A stretch of 64,000 nt of DNA from Vagococcus salmoninarum (lineage in GTDB: Bacteria; Bacillota; Bacilli; Lactobacillales; Vagococcaceae): contig NZ_NGJU01000013.1 of the NCBI RefSeq assembly GCF_003987495.1, positions 1 to 64,000 on the forward strand. The letters are read 5' to 3'. A model generated the notes under the pieces. It was not told the DNA's origin. It did not search any database and saw only the letters and a program-made list of their open reading frames with translations. Below are positions 8,446 through 17,681 of the stretch, piece after piece (within the stretch, counting starts at the first letter, position 1; the number at the start of each line of letters is the position of its first letter). Made by a program: the position numbers and the translations under genes.

Positions 8446-8760
8446 ACAAGGGACCGTGACAGTAGTCGACGGTCCCTTGTTTTTGACGAACGTTATTTGA
8501 TTAACGGGTTCCAAAAATCAAATAGCTTCGCTCTCAACAACTGCTAAACGCTAAAGCTCTAAGCGTTGAAGGCACGATAATTTCAATAAATCCGTACAAT
8601 CAAAAGAACTGATTGTTCCTTCAACTCTTACGATTTTAATCGTTAGAGGTTGATGTGATCGAAGTCGAATTTATTTCCAATAGCCGTGCCTCTTATGACT
8701 TTAGTCATTAGAGACAGGGACAACGAAGTACTTGTATTTAAACGACTTTTGTCACACCGC
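8446..8760 (-). repeat. Modular structured non-coding repeat, copy A
   Basis: About 315 bases that match copy B (56571-56791) in the opposite orientation. Read on the minus strand it starts GGTGTGACAAAAGTCG and ends in a strong hairpin (GGGACCGT arms). It contains the same ordered stem-loops as copy B plus two extra hairpin units at about 8618-8664 and 8686-8728. The core unit at 8526-8575 has the same plan in the opposite orientation. No reading frame, ribosome site or transposase is visible. It fills most of the 560-base gap between the nuclease and the next gene. It could be a mobile small repeat (BOX-like) or a structured RNA. Confidence 0.85.
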
Positions 8761-8845
8761 CTTGTCCTTAAGTAAAAAAAATTGGTTTCTTTTAAAATAA
8801 CTATTTTTAAGATAAAAAAACATGATTGTCTTTCTCGATTCCAAA

Positions 8846-8873
8846 CTAAAAAGGCGTGACTTCAGTCACACCT
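8846..8873 (-). terminator. Intrinsic terminator of the RRNPP-like regulator
   Basis: Nine-base arms (8865-8873 and 8852-8860) with a 4-base loop, then TTTTTAG on the minus strand. One G-U pair favours minus-strand use. Confidence 0.8.
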
Positions 8874-8884
8874 CTAGTTGTTAA

Positions 8885-9727
8885 TTAAACGGCTTGTGTT
8901 GCTAGAGCACTCAATGTTTCGGCGATTTGAGCGACTTCAATCGCTTCATCCATCCGACCTAAATCTTGATAAACAATGCCTTTCAGCATATATAAATCAT
9001 CTAAACAATAAAATGTTTTAAGTTTTTGAGACCATAGAATCCCTTGCTCAATGAACTCAATCGCTTCGTCGTAACTTTTTAAATCAATTAAAGCTGTGGC
9101 GATATTATAAAATATTTTTGTCGTATCAATTTTTACACGGTTAGACATATCCGCGTAAAATTGACTAATACTCCGTCTCATAAATGATAAACCTAAGTCA
9201 TATTTCCCTTGATCGTAGTAAACTTTGCCGATTTTGCTTAATAAGACAACTTCCATATCGGTAGTATTGGCTTTATTACGATTATAAGTATAATTTAGTC
9301 CTTCTTGTAAGGCGGCTAAACCTTTTTCAGATTTATGATTATGATCAATTAAGCTGGCGCCTCGATAATAAGCATATTCTTGTAATTCAACTTTAGAATG
9401 ACTAATCACAATCTGATCTTCTTCAATTTGCGTCAAGGTATCTGCTAGTTCCGCGAATTGTTTACTTTGTTTGTATTGTTTAAGTAGGTCTAACCAATTA
9501 TTTTCTGGTTTCATTTTAGATTCTTCTAAAGTTAACACGTAATTAACAGAAACATTCAGGCGTTCACAAATTTTTTGCATAACTAACACGTTAGGGACAA
9601 CATCATTATTTTCAATTCGGCTAAGCATGCCTTGAGAACAAATATCTTCAGCTAATTCACCTTGAGATAAAAAGCGATCATTTCTAAGTTCTTTAATTAC
9701 ATTTCCATAAGTTAGTGAGTTATACAT
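8885..9727 (-). CDS. XRE/TPR regulator of the RRNPP (Rgg/PlcR-like) type
   Basis: 280-residue cytosolic regulator. A helix-turn-helix covers residues 1-65 (SQGELAEDICSQGMLSRIEN is the DNA-binding part). A long helical domain of TPR-like repeats follows (YYRGASLIDHNHKSEKG, LLSKIGKVYYDQGKYDLG, IFYNIATALIDLKSYDEA, LYMLKGIVYQDLGRMDEA). This is the layout of peptide-pheromone receptors such as PlcR, PrgX and Rgg. No signal-peptide gene is evident beside it. The second ATG (9727) has GGAG at 7 bases and is chosen over the ATG two codons upstream. A TTGACA (9811-9806) and TATACT (9783-9778) upstream are 22 bases apart, too far for unaided promoter recognition. Confidence 0.82.
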   Translation of the reverse strand: MYNSLTYGNVIKELRNDRFLSQGELAEDICSQGMLSRIENNDVVPNVLVMQKICERLNVSVNYVLTLEESKMKPENNWLDLLKQYKQSKQFAELADTLTQIEEDQIVISHSKVELQEYAYYRGASLIDHNHKSEKGLAALQEGLNYTYNRNKANTTDMEVVLLSKIGKVYYDQGKYDLGLSFMRRSISQFYADMSNRVKIDTTKIFYNIATALIDLKSYDEAIEFIEQGILWSQKLKTFYCLDDLYMLKGIVYQDLGRMDEAIEVAQIAETLSALATQAV

Positions 9728-9989
9728 TGTCATTCTCCTTTTCGTTGTGCGCTTTGTTTGTTTCTTAATTCTTACTTAGTATAACTTCAAAATTCTCTTT
9801 TAATATGTCAATTTTTCAGTAAAAAAAAGGTTTTTTTGACACAAAAAAGACATTTTTTACAAGCCTTATTCTTTTAAAAGGCATGTTAAAAAACATTTTA
9901 TTCTAAAACTTCATAATAACAACATATTAAAATAGTAATATTCGTTAATTAAAGGTAGGTTATTAATAGTAAATTATGAAAATATTCAT

Positions 9990-10023
9990 AAAAAAAACAG
10001 CAAAAAATTTTTTTTTTGCTGTT
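9990..10023 (-). terminator. Intrinsic terminator of the GyrI-like gene
   Basis: AACAGC plus an A run pairs with a T run plus GCTGTT, with eight T following on the minus strand. It lies 6 bases from the stop. The rest of the gap 9728-9989 is A/T-rich, and I see nothing else in it beyond the weak promoter elements noted for the upstream regulator. Confidence 0.8.
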
Positions 10024-10028
10024 ACTGT

Positions 10029-10427
10029 CTATTTAATCTCAATAAAAATCGAAATATTTCCTTGATTATCATATATTTCATAGTCTGTACCGTAAGCTCT
10101 CACTAATAAACCAGCTTCTTCTAGGGCCCAAATTTCTTGCCATTTAACAAATACCCCTTGTTCTAGCTCTGGATCAACTAAAAATTCACGGTAATTTTTG
10201 TTAGGATTAATTTCCTTAGTGCCTTTAGCCTGATTGCCAGACCAAGCAATTGATAAATCATAGTCGCCTCGATAATCAGATTGATAATTATCGTACAAAG
10301 CATAAATCACTTCCGGTTTTTCTGACAATTTGTTCAAAGCTGTTTGCCAGAGTGTCATAATTTTTTCAGCTACTAAGGCCTCAGTAAAATTATTAGTCCG
10401 AATTTTTTCAATAATTGTTAGTTCCAT
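10029..10427 (-). CDS. GyrI-like / effector-binding domain protein
   Basis: 132-residue cytosolic protein that appears to be a stand-alone small-molecule (GyrI/AraC effector) binding domain. The typical features are a central ALYDNYQSDYRGDYDLSIAW stretch and a C-terminal WALEEAGLLVRAYGTDYEIYD. The ATG at 10427 follows GGAGGTG by 6 bases; an in-frame GTG three codons earlier lies inside the ribosome site. It stands beside a WYL-domain regulator, separated by a terminator. Family assignment is by pattern and moderately sure; the ligand is unknown. Confidence 0.65.
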   Translation of the reverse strand: MELTIIEKIRTNNFTEALVAEKIMTLWQTALNKLSEKPEVIYALYDNYQSDYRGDYDLSIAWSGNQAKGTKEINPNKNYREFLVDPELEQGVFVKWQEIWALEEAGLLVRAYGTDYEIYDNQGNISIFIEIK

Positions 10428-10464
10428 CTTTAACACCTCCTAAGTGATAAAGCTAGTTTAACGT

Positions 10465-10496
10465 AAAAAAGTTGACAACAGTCTGTCAACTTTTTT
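10465..10496 (-). terminator. Intrinsic terminator after the WYL regulator
   Basis: Perfect 13-base arms (AAAAAAGTTGACA and its complement) with a 6-base loop. The 3' end overlaps the regulator stop codon. Confidence 0.85.
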
Positions 10497-11406
10497 AATA
10501 AATTTTCAGCATTTTCTGAATTTCTTGCTGATGTTTAGTAATTAACGATTCTGGTGAGATGACTTTGACTTTGTTACCAAACATTAATAGTAAGGGTAAG
10601 ATGTTTTGCTGAGGCTCTTCAGCAAAGTTGACAATGATTTCCCCTGTTAAACCTAAACTGATTTTATCAGGAGAGAAAAAATCATACAGTTTTCCTAATT
10701 CCGAAGGTAAAAATTCTAAACAAATATTCCTTAGTGTTTTTTCAACATCTTCAAGTTCTGGCTTTACTGCCGAGACTTCCCTAATGCGTGGAATGATTGC
10801 TAGTTCTTGGATTCGGGTGAGTTTAAATAATCTAATAGACTGTCTTAACCCACAATACGCCTCTAAATACCAACTACCGTCTTTTAAGATTAATTCTTCA
10901 GGAATAACTTCTCGTTTTGTTAGTTCCCCTTTGCCATCAACATAACTTAATTTTAAGGCTTGCTGATCAATAATACTTTGATTTATTTGGTTCACTTTAA
11001 TTTTTGTCTGATTTTCCACATCTGGGGGATGAATCGTTCCCTCATCTACAGAAATAAACTCTTTTACTGGTGGATTTTCTAAAGTTAATAGTTGAATTTT
11101 TTCAACTAAACTTAACCCAATTTCATCAGCTAGCATTAAGCCTGACTCAATATTAAGCACTTTTAAAAGTCGCCCTTTCTCAGCAGTCGTAAAAGTAACG
11201 GATTTTAGTTTATAACTACTCATTAAAGAGAAACCGCCTCTTGCTCCTTGTGTCACAACAATTGGAATTCCTGCTTCCTCTAAGGCAGCAATGTCACGGT
11301 AGATGGTTCGTTTCGAGACGCTAAAGCGTTCCGCTAACTCTTGGCCGGTGGCTTGCTCATTTGCTAATAAATAGATTAGTAATTGTAATAAACGAGCAGT
11401 CTTCAT
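10495..11406 (-). CDS. HTH/WYL-domain transcriptional regulator (YafY-like)
   Basis: 303-residue regulator. An HTH_11/DeoR-type winged helix covers residues 1-60 (SVSKRTIYRDIAALEEAGIP), and a WYL domain follows from about 140 with the GSWYLEAYCGLR segment that names the family. WYL domains bind nucleotides or single-stranded nucleic acid in several bacterial regulators. AGGAGG sits 7 bases before the ATG. It is the last gene of a four-gene run (CPBP protease, VOC protein, YjbR, regulator) with gaps of 27 bases or less, so it probably autoregulates that operon. Confidence 0.85.
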   Translation of the reverse strand: MKTARLLQLLIYLLANEQATGQELAERFSVSKRTIYRDIAALEEAGIPIVVTQGARGGFSLMSSYKLKSVTFTTAEKGRLLKVLNIESGLMLADEIGLSLVEKIQLLTLENPPVKEFISVDEGTIHPPDVENQTKIKVNQINQSIIDQQALKLSYVDGKGELTKREVIPEELILKDGSWYLEAYCGLRQSIRLFKLTRIQELAIIPRIREVSAVKPELEDVEKTLRNICLEFLPSELGKLYDFFSPDKISLGLTGEIIVNFAEEPQQNILPLLLMFGNKVKVISPESLITKHQQEIQKMLKIY

Positions 11407-11416
11407 AAGCGTCCTC

Positions 11417-11779
11417 CTATATTAATTCATCCCGAACTTTTTTCGGTAACTTAGCCAAGACTAATTGATAAGATTCTTTTAATAAGCCAGTCAATTCTGT
11501 TAAAGATAGATTGCTCTCTGTTAATAAAATTGAATTCCAATGAGTTTTATTCGTGTAATAGCCTGGTACAATAAAGGAATATTGTTCTCGCAACTGTTCA
11601 TTGACTTCCGGTAGACCTTTAACGGTCATTATTAATTGGCCCTCTTTATTCTTGCCTAACAAACAAAAGAACTTGCCCCCAAGATTAAAGTATTCTGACC
11701 CCCACTCTTCCCGAAAAGTGACTGTTGCTCCTGGTAAGGTTCCACCGTAAGCTTTGATTTCTGAAATAAGTTCTTCCAT
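11417..11779 (-). CDS. MmcQ/YjbR family protein
   Basis: 120-residue protein of the MmcQ/YjbR fold, a double-wing DNA-binding-like domain of uncertain role. The pattern GKFFCLLG, then VKGLPEVNEQLREQYSFIVPGYYTNKTHWNSI matches the family core (PGYY and HWNS segments). Its start overlaps the stop of the VOC gene by one base (TAATG), implying translational coupling. I can infer no function beyond belonging to the WYL regulator operon. Confidence 0.85.
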   Translation of the reverse strand: MEELISEIKAYGGTLPGATVTFREEWGSEYFNLGGKFFCLLGKNKEGQLIMTVKGLPEVNEQLREQYSFIVPGYYTNKTHWNSILLTESNLSLTELTGLLKESYQLVLAKLPKKVRDELI

Positions 11780-12168
11780 TAGCGTGTCTCCTCTGGCAAA
11801 TTAGCAAAGAGACTTAATAAATTGCCATCAACATCTTTAATAATACTGTAGCGTTGCCCCCAAAAAGCATCCCAAGGTGCCTTAAAGACTTCATAACCGG
11901 CTGCTTGAATGACGGCTACTTTCTGATCCACCTCAGCTGGAGAGTGACAGAGAAAAGCTAATTCAATCGTATCGCCGTTTTTTTCAGGGATGAAACCATA
12001 AATACTAGCAACCATCTCCCGGCTATTTAAAGAAAGACGGACGCCTTCATTAATTAATTCTAAATAATCTGCCCCTCGTTCTTCGCTAACAGTAAAACCT
12101 AACGTTTCATAAAATGTCACAGCTTTCGTCATATTTTCAACGACTAAACCAACCATATCTAATTTCAT
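11779..12168 (-). CDS. VOC/glyoxalase-fold protein
   Basis: 129-residue protein with one vicinal-oxygen-chelate domain: paired beta-alpha-beta modules beginning LDMVGLVVENMTKAVTFYETLGF, with acidic residues where metal ligands usually lie (ADYLELINEG; a late DVDGNLLSLF). Such proteins act as dioxygenases, lyases or binding proteins for resistance; the substrate is unknown. Two adjacent ATGs (12171, 12168) and a TTG at 12180 are possible. The ATG at 12168 has the best spacing (6 bases) from GGGG. It is the second gene of the WYL operon. Confidence 0.8.
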   Translation of the reverse strand: MKLDMVGLVVENMTKAVTFYETLGFTVSEERGADYLELINEGVRLSLNSREMVASIYGFIPEKNGDTIELAFLCHSPAEVDQKVAVIQAAGYEVFKAPWDAFWGQRYSIIKDVDGNLLSLFANLPEETR

Positions 12169-12195
12169 CATTTTCCCCAACTTTCTTTTAAAGGT

Positions 12196-12894
12196 TTACC
12201 CTTGATAAATCATCATTAAAACAAATGCTAATAAATTATTTAAAAAGTGTGCAAAAATCGATGCTTCAATCCGCTCTGTTCGCCAGTATATCCATCCTAA
12301 GCCTAAGGCCATCGTAAAGTAAATTAAAAAACTATAAAAATCAGTCGGTGAATGGACTAGCGTAAAGGCCACCGCACAGACAATATAACCTAAGGTATCT
12401 TTACCTGCAAATAATACTTTCATGAAAATCCCTCTAAAAAGCACTTCTTCAATAATCGGTGCTAAAATAACGACTGAGATAAACATCGTGATTGGTGAGG
12501 AATTACTAAATAACCCTTCCAAGCCAACTTGATTTTCAGTATTAAAGGCTGGCTGTAAGCGAGCGATCACATTTTCTAAAATGCCACTAATGACAATTAA
12601 GCCAATACTTGCGCCAATAATAAAGAAGATTTCTTTGATTTTGATAGGTGCTTTGGAAAAGAAATTAATCCCTTTATTTTTAAATAAATAAATCATTAAG
12701 GCAAAAATGCTAACTTGTAAAAGATTTAAATACCACGGATAGCTTAGCGTAGTAAATACATTATCTATGAGTTCCATTTGATCGGCTTCCGGGTTATCCC
12801 TAATAAATTCAAACATTGGTTTTAACATTTGTGGTAAAAACGCGATAAATTGACTAATGAAAAATAAGAGCCAATACATCAAAAACATTAACAC
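12196..12894 (-). CDS. CPBP-family intramembrane metalloprotease (start uncertain)
   Basis: Membrane protein of at least 232 residues with about six hydrophobic segments and the three CPBP (Abi/CAAX protease) motifs: EEVLFR (motif 1), FTLVHS (motif 2) and FAHFLNN (motif 3). These glutamyl proteases cleave near the membrane; some confer bacteriocin self-immunity. The annotated GTG has GAGGG 6 bases upstream. However, the frame stays open and protein-like for 15 more codons, up to two ATC codons (12939-12934) behind a perfect AGGAGG. The true N-terminus may therefore be there, with a lost or non-canonical start. It is first in the VOC/YjbR/WYL operon. Confidence 0.82.
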   Translation of the reverse strand: MLMFLMYWLLFFISQFIAFLPQMLKPMFEFIRDNPEADQMELIDNVFTTLSYPWYLNLLQVSIFALMIYLFKNKGINFFSKAPIKIKEIFFIIGASIGLIVISGILENVIARLQPAFNTENQVGLEGLFSNSSPITMFISVVILAPIIEEVLFRGIFMKVLFAGKDTLGYIVCAVAFTLVHSPTDFYSFLIYFTMALGLGWIYWRTERIEASIFAHFLNNLLAFVLMMIYQG

Positions 12895-12972
12895 TGCAAA
12901 CCCTCTTGATCCTGGCTTTTTTTCTAAATCGGCGATGATATTCCCTCCTAAAAACTACTTTAATTACTTTTT

Positions 12973-13002
12973 AGTATAGCAAAGATTGTGACACTTTATC
13001 AA
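12973..13002 (-). promoter_or_regulatory. Promoter of the CPBP-VOC-YjbR-WYL operon
   Basis: Minus-strand TTGATA (13002-12997), an 18-base spacer, and an extended -10 TGCTATACT ending at 12973. It lies just upstream of the AGGAGG at 12949-12944. Confidence 0.6.
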
Positions 13003-13010
13003 TCCGAGAG

Positions 13011-13193
13011 CTATTTTAATTTATGACTCTTTTTTTTGAAAATTCTGCTCCCAAGATAACTCCCTAAAAATACGCCAATGGTAATCCACCATTTAAACGT
13101 TCGATTAGTAACTTTGGCAATTATCAAAGAAAAAATCAACGCACAGGTAATTATTATAAATAATTTTACTAATTCTTTTAGATTATTATCCAA
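13011..13193 (-). CDS. Small two-segment membrane protein, unknown function
   Basis: 60-residue protein beginning at a TTG that is preceded by AGGGGG at 6 bases. The frame is open 12 codons further, but there is no ribosome site there. Two hydrophobic segments (LFIIITCALIFSLIIA and WWITIGVFLGSYLGSRIF) are followed by a very basic tail (KKKSHKLK). I recognise no family. It ends 9 bases from the promoter of the next operon. Confidence 0.5.
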   Translation of the reverse strand: MDNNLKELVKLFIIITCALIFSLIIAKVTNRTFKWWITIGVFLGSYLGSRIFKKKSHKLK

Positions 13194-13248
13194 ATAAATC
13201 CCCCTTATACTTATTTTTTGTAAGTTCAATTAACACTCTAAAAAGCTT

Positions 13249-13711
13249 TTAACTATTTGGACTTTCCTTTATTTCTGTCTGTTTAAAGACTTGCCAAATA
13301 GTCCAAATAAAGGCAAAGAGACTAAAAGGCATGATAAGGAGATCAATCAAAATCTCTAAACTTTGATTTTTTTGATATGATTGCCAATTCAAAGAGCCAT
13401 TTATAAATAATAGGAGTAACATTATCAGCCAAATAGTGCCAAAAGCTATTAGTAATAAATAGTTAACTGCCGGCTTCCATCTTTGCTTTTTTAGGCTCGT
13501 AATCAATTTTAATAGGAAAAACATACTAAAAAGTGGCACACTATAGATGAGTAAGCTAGATAAAATCAGAGTCTGATTAAAGAGAATCAGCCCCAATAAC
13601 GTAATCCCAAAACTAGCTAAAGGTAATAAGCTGACAAAGAGGGGCTGATTCCGTCGATATAGAGGATTCTTTTGCCACTTATCACTGCTTCTCTTTAAGT
13701 TTTATCGACAT
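13249..13711 (-). pseudogene. Membrane protein gene interrupted by a one-base homopolymer frameshift
   Basis: The open frame 13249-13596 gives 115 hydrophobic residues from a TTG without a ribosome site. The same frame stays open and hydrophobic upstream (PLFVSLLPLASFGITLL) but has no start codon. An ATG at 13711, preceded by GGGAG, opens in another frame and stops after nine codons. Removing one A from the AAAA run at 13700-13703 (minus strand) joins the two into a 153-residue protein with about five membrane segments. This looks like a real frameshift, a phase-variable tract or a sequencing error. The product family is unknown. It lies 24 bases after another membrane gene, so is probably in the same operon. 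Confidence 0.55.
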
Positions 13712-13735
13712 GACTCCCAGATAATTGTGACTACG

Positions 13736-14317
13736 CTATCCTCTTCTCGGATTTTTTTTAGCACTTAAATAAAATTTAGCTGATAAGGTTACGAGTAAAT
13801 AACTCACTACTAGCAGCAAAGCCATTCCACCTAATTTTTTTAGCAACAAACTACCTGTTTGATAAGTTGATCCTGATTCATCGCTATATATTTTTGCCTC
13901 TTGATCCAGTATAAGAACTAGGCCCCACATAAACGTGAAGGTCGTTACTAATTGCCAATAGAGCTTCTTAAAAAATCCCCAAGGTTCTTGACTCGCTTCC
14001 AGAAAGGGTGCTTTAATAGCCGCTAAAGGCGCGATGTAAACAACTAAGATCAGGCCTGCTGTCAAGATAACATACCAAAAGTAGGCACCTGAAAACAAGT
14101 AATATTTTAACACTTGCCATAGGCCAAAACTGCTTAAAAGTGTTAAAGACAAAAGTTCTAGCAGTTGAACTTTAGGTGGTTGTTTCTGGCCAACTCTTTT
14201 GGCTAAGCTGCTGCCCCAACTTGTTTTTTCATAACATTTGATTAAAGTAAAAACAAGCAATTGAAAGAGCACATAAGGCATGATGGCAAAGCCTAAGACA
14301 AATAATAAAATAAGCAT
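13736..14317 (-). CDS. Polytopic membrane protein, unknown function
   Basis: 193 residues with five or six hydrophobic segments (LILLFVLGFAIMPYVLFQLLVF, then about 60-75, 85-110, 125-145 and 165-185) and a basic C-terminus (KKNPRRG). The ATG at 14317 has AAAGGA 6 bases upstream; an in-frame GTG five codons earlier lies in the ribosome site. No conserved motif is recognised. It is followed closely by the frameshifted membrane gene, suggesting a two-gene membrane unit. Confidence 0.55.
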   Translation of the reverse strand: MLILLFVLGFAIMPYVLFQLLVFTLIKCYEKTSWGSSLAKRVGQKQPPKVQLLELLSLTLLSSFGLWQVLKYYLFSGAYFWYVILTAGLILVVYIAPLAAIKAPFLEASQEPWGFFKKLYWQLVTTFTFMWGLVLILDQEAKIYSDESGSTYQTGSLLLKKLGGMALLLVVSYLLVTLSAKFYLSAKKNPRRG

Positions 14318-14460
14318 TACTTTTCCTTTCACAGCCCCTGAGTGACTGACTATTTATTAAAAGATATTATAATTGTAACATAAGCTTTTATCATTTATTG
14401 TCGGTTTTTCGATAATCAGCCCCCTCCCTTACCCCTTATGACACTAAAAGTTAAGATAAT

Positions 14461-14492
14461 AAAAAAAGAACCTTGAATTAACAAGGTTCTTT
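14461..14492 (-). terminator. Intrinsic terminator of groESL
   Basis: Perfect 11-base arms (14482-14492 and 14465-14475) around a 6-base loop, closing with a T run on the minus strand. It lies 8 bases past the groEL stop. Confidence 0.9.
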
Positions 14493-14500
14493 AGTGGAAA

Positions 14501-16174
<1,674 letters not shown>

Positions 16175-16207
16175 TCATTGAGCCACATTCTTAAAATTTA
16201 CTTTCTT

Positions 16208-16492
16208 CTAATCAACGATTGCGATGATGTCATGTTCACGAATAATTAAGTATTCTTTAGTTTCATACTTAACTTCTGAGCCAGCATATTTTTCAAATAA
16301 GACTTGATCGCCAATTTTAACAGCAACAGGTAAGCGAGTACCGTTGTCTAAAACACGACCTTCGCCAACAGCAACAACAAAACCAGTCTGTGGTTTTTCT
16401 TTAGCAGCTGACGTTAATAATAAACTTCCGGCTGTAGCGACTTCTTCTTGTGCGACTTCAATTGCAACACGATCATTTAATGGTTTTAACAC
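16208..16492 (-). CDS. groES: Co-chaperonin GroES (10 kDa)
   Basis: 94-residue lid of the GroEL chamber. It starts with LKPLNDRV and has the family core [10 protein letters not shown] and [10 protein letters not shown]. The start is a GTG at 16492, preceded by GGAGGG at 7 bases. An in-frame GTG five codons earlier lies within that ribosome site, and the shorter form has the usual GroES length. It is first in the operon, behind a CIRCE operator. Confidence 0.97.
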   Translation of the reverse strand: MLKPLNDRVAIEVAQEEVATAGSLLLTSAAKEKPQTGFVVAVGEGRVLDNGTRLPVAVKIGDQVLFEKYAGSEVKYETKEYLIIREHDIIAIVD

Positions 16493-16532
16493 GTTAAATC
16501 CCTCCACTTATATCTTTTGATTTAGTTAGCTC

Positions 16533-16559
16533 TTAGCACTCTAAGGACTCAAGTGCTAA
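16533..16559 (-). promoter_or_regulatory. CIRCE element (HrcA operator)
   Basis: TTAGCACTC, a 9-base spacer, then AAGTGCTAA. It differs from the consensus inverted repeat by one base (G to A at the first position of the right arm). It sits between the groES promoter and the start codon, as expected for HrcA repression released by heat. hrcA is not in this window. Confidence 0.95.
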
Positions 16560-16570
16560 CTTACTCTTAT

Positions 16571-16599
16571 ATAATACTCATTATTTAAGAATTAAGCAA
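16571..16599 (-). promoter_or_regulatory. groESL promoter
   Basis: Minus-strand TTGCTT (16599-16594), a 17-base spacer and TATTAT (16576-16571), immediately upstream of CIRCE. Confidence 0.65.
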
Positions 16600-16694
16600 G
16601 AAATATGATAACCTTCCTAGATTTTTTTCTTAAATCCTATGATATACTAAATGAATCATTGTTAATTGTTAACCGATTAAAAAGGAGGGAAGAT

Positions 16695-17321
16695 ATGTCA
16701 ACTACGAAAGGAATGGTTTTAACACTCATCACTTACTTTTTGGCGATTGGAAGTCCTGTTTTTTTGACAAATTTCCTTCATTTGACTTCAGGCTCACTTT
16801 GGCTTAGTTTTAGTTCTTACTTAATCGGCACATGCTTACTATTAGCCTTCTATCTGTTAACTAAAAATCCACACCCTTCTAAACCCTTAACTAAAAATAA
16901 TGTTAAAAATATTTTCTTTTACGGGTTACTAGGAGGTCTCTTAAGTATTTTAGCTCAACTCTTAGGCCAGCTAGTTTATAAACTTTTAGTTAATAGTGAC
17001 GTCTCACCTACTAACTTGTCCTTCCAAGGCTCAAACTGGCTATTAGCTCTCATAACAGTTTTGATCTTAACACCGATTATGGAAGAATTAGTCTTTCGCC
17101 AAGCATTAACGACTCTTATCACGGAGTTTTTCCCACCTTGGATCAGTGGGATACTTAGTTCAGCCATTTTTGCTGTGGCTCACGGCAACGACTTTTTCAT
17201 TGGTTATTTTTTGATGGGTCTGTCTTTCTATTTGATTTACCGGCGAAGTGGCAGTATTTGGTCAGCAATTATTAGTCACATGGTGATGAATTTAATTGTC
17301 CTTTTATTCAGCTTAAACTAA
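16695..17321 (+). CDS. CPBP-family intramembrane metalloprotease
   Basis: 208-residue membrane protein with about six hydrophobic segments. It carries the protease motifs EELVFRQAL (motif 1), FAVAHGNDF (motif 2, His) and SHMVMN (motif 3). It is the second CPBP protein in the window and only distantly similar to the one at 12196. The ATG at 16695 is chosen because AAAGGAGGG precedes it; 30 further open codons upstream lack a ribosome site and cover an extended -10 box, TGATATACT, ending at 16648. It is monocistronic. The substrate is unknown. Confidence 0.85.
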   Translation: MSTTKGMVLTLITYFLAIGSPVFLTNFLHLTSGSLWLSFSSYLIGTCLLLAFYLLTKNPHPSKPLTKNNVKNIFFYGLLGGLLSILAQLLGQLVYKLLVNSDVSPTNLSFQGSNWLLALITVLILTPIMEELVFRQALTTLITEFFPPWISGILSSAIFAVAHGNDFFIGYFLMGLSFYLIYRRSGSIWSAIISHMVMNLIVLLFSLN

Positions 17322-17365
17322 AAAACGGTGCCATGACATGTTATTTGTCACTGGCACCTTTTTTT
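17322..17365. terminator. Bidirectional terminator
   Basis: Arms GGTGCCA-TGACA and TGTCA-TGGCACC, with A and T runs on both sides, between convergent genes. The stem is interrupted by one unpaired C. Confidence 0.85.
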
Positions 17366-17681
17366 ATGACCAAGGAACTTGGATGTCTAAGAGTAAGGCA
17401 TATTGTTGAGAACCGTGCATGTCGCTTTCACCAATACTTCCTTGTTGCCAAGGTCGTGGCAAAGTAATTTTAAGGCCGCGAGCAGCTTCAAAGCCTTCAA
17501 AGGTAATAATATCCTCCTCTGGCGCTTGATAAAGTTCTGCCACAATGCCAGGGGTTAACGCGCCTGACTCTAAAAACTGCTGATAATCTGCTAAACTTTT
17601 AAAAATAATATCAAAAGTTATTTCAAAAGGCCCAGAGTTTTTACTACGAATGACTTGAGCAATCTCTTTTAATGGTTTCAT
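17364..17681 (-). CDS. DUF4387 (AtuA-associated) protein
   Basis: 105-residue small cytosolic protein of the DUF4387 family, almost always encoded next to or fused with a DUF1446/AtuA protein. Family marks are RSKNSGPFEITFDIIF (about 12-27) and ARGLKITLPRP, with a tail containing GSIGESDMHGSQQYA. Its ATG overlaps the stop of the DUF1446 gene (ATGA). The two probably form one enzyme complex. The likely substrate class is short branched or tricarboxylic acids, inferred from the citrate locus around it; no reaction is proved by sequence. Confidence 0.88.
   Translation of the reverse strand: MKPLKEIAQVIRSKNSGPFEITFDIIFKSLADYQQFLESGALTPGIVAELYQAPEEDIITFEGFEAARGLKITLPRPWQQGSIGESDMHGSQQYALLLDIQVPWS

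Noticed and set aside
9728-10028. Small pheromone gene next to the RRNPP-like regulator
   Set aside because: The gap is A/T-rich and holds a terminator. I found no short frame with both a ribosome site and a hydrophobic signal-like N-terminus.
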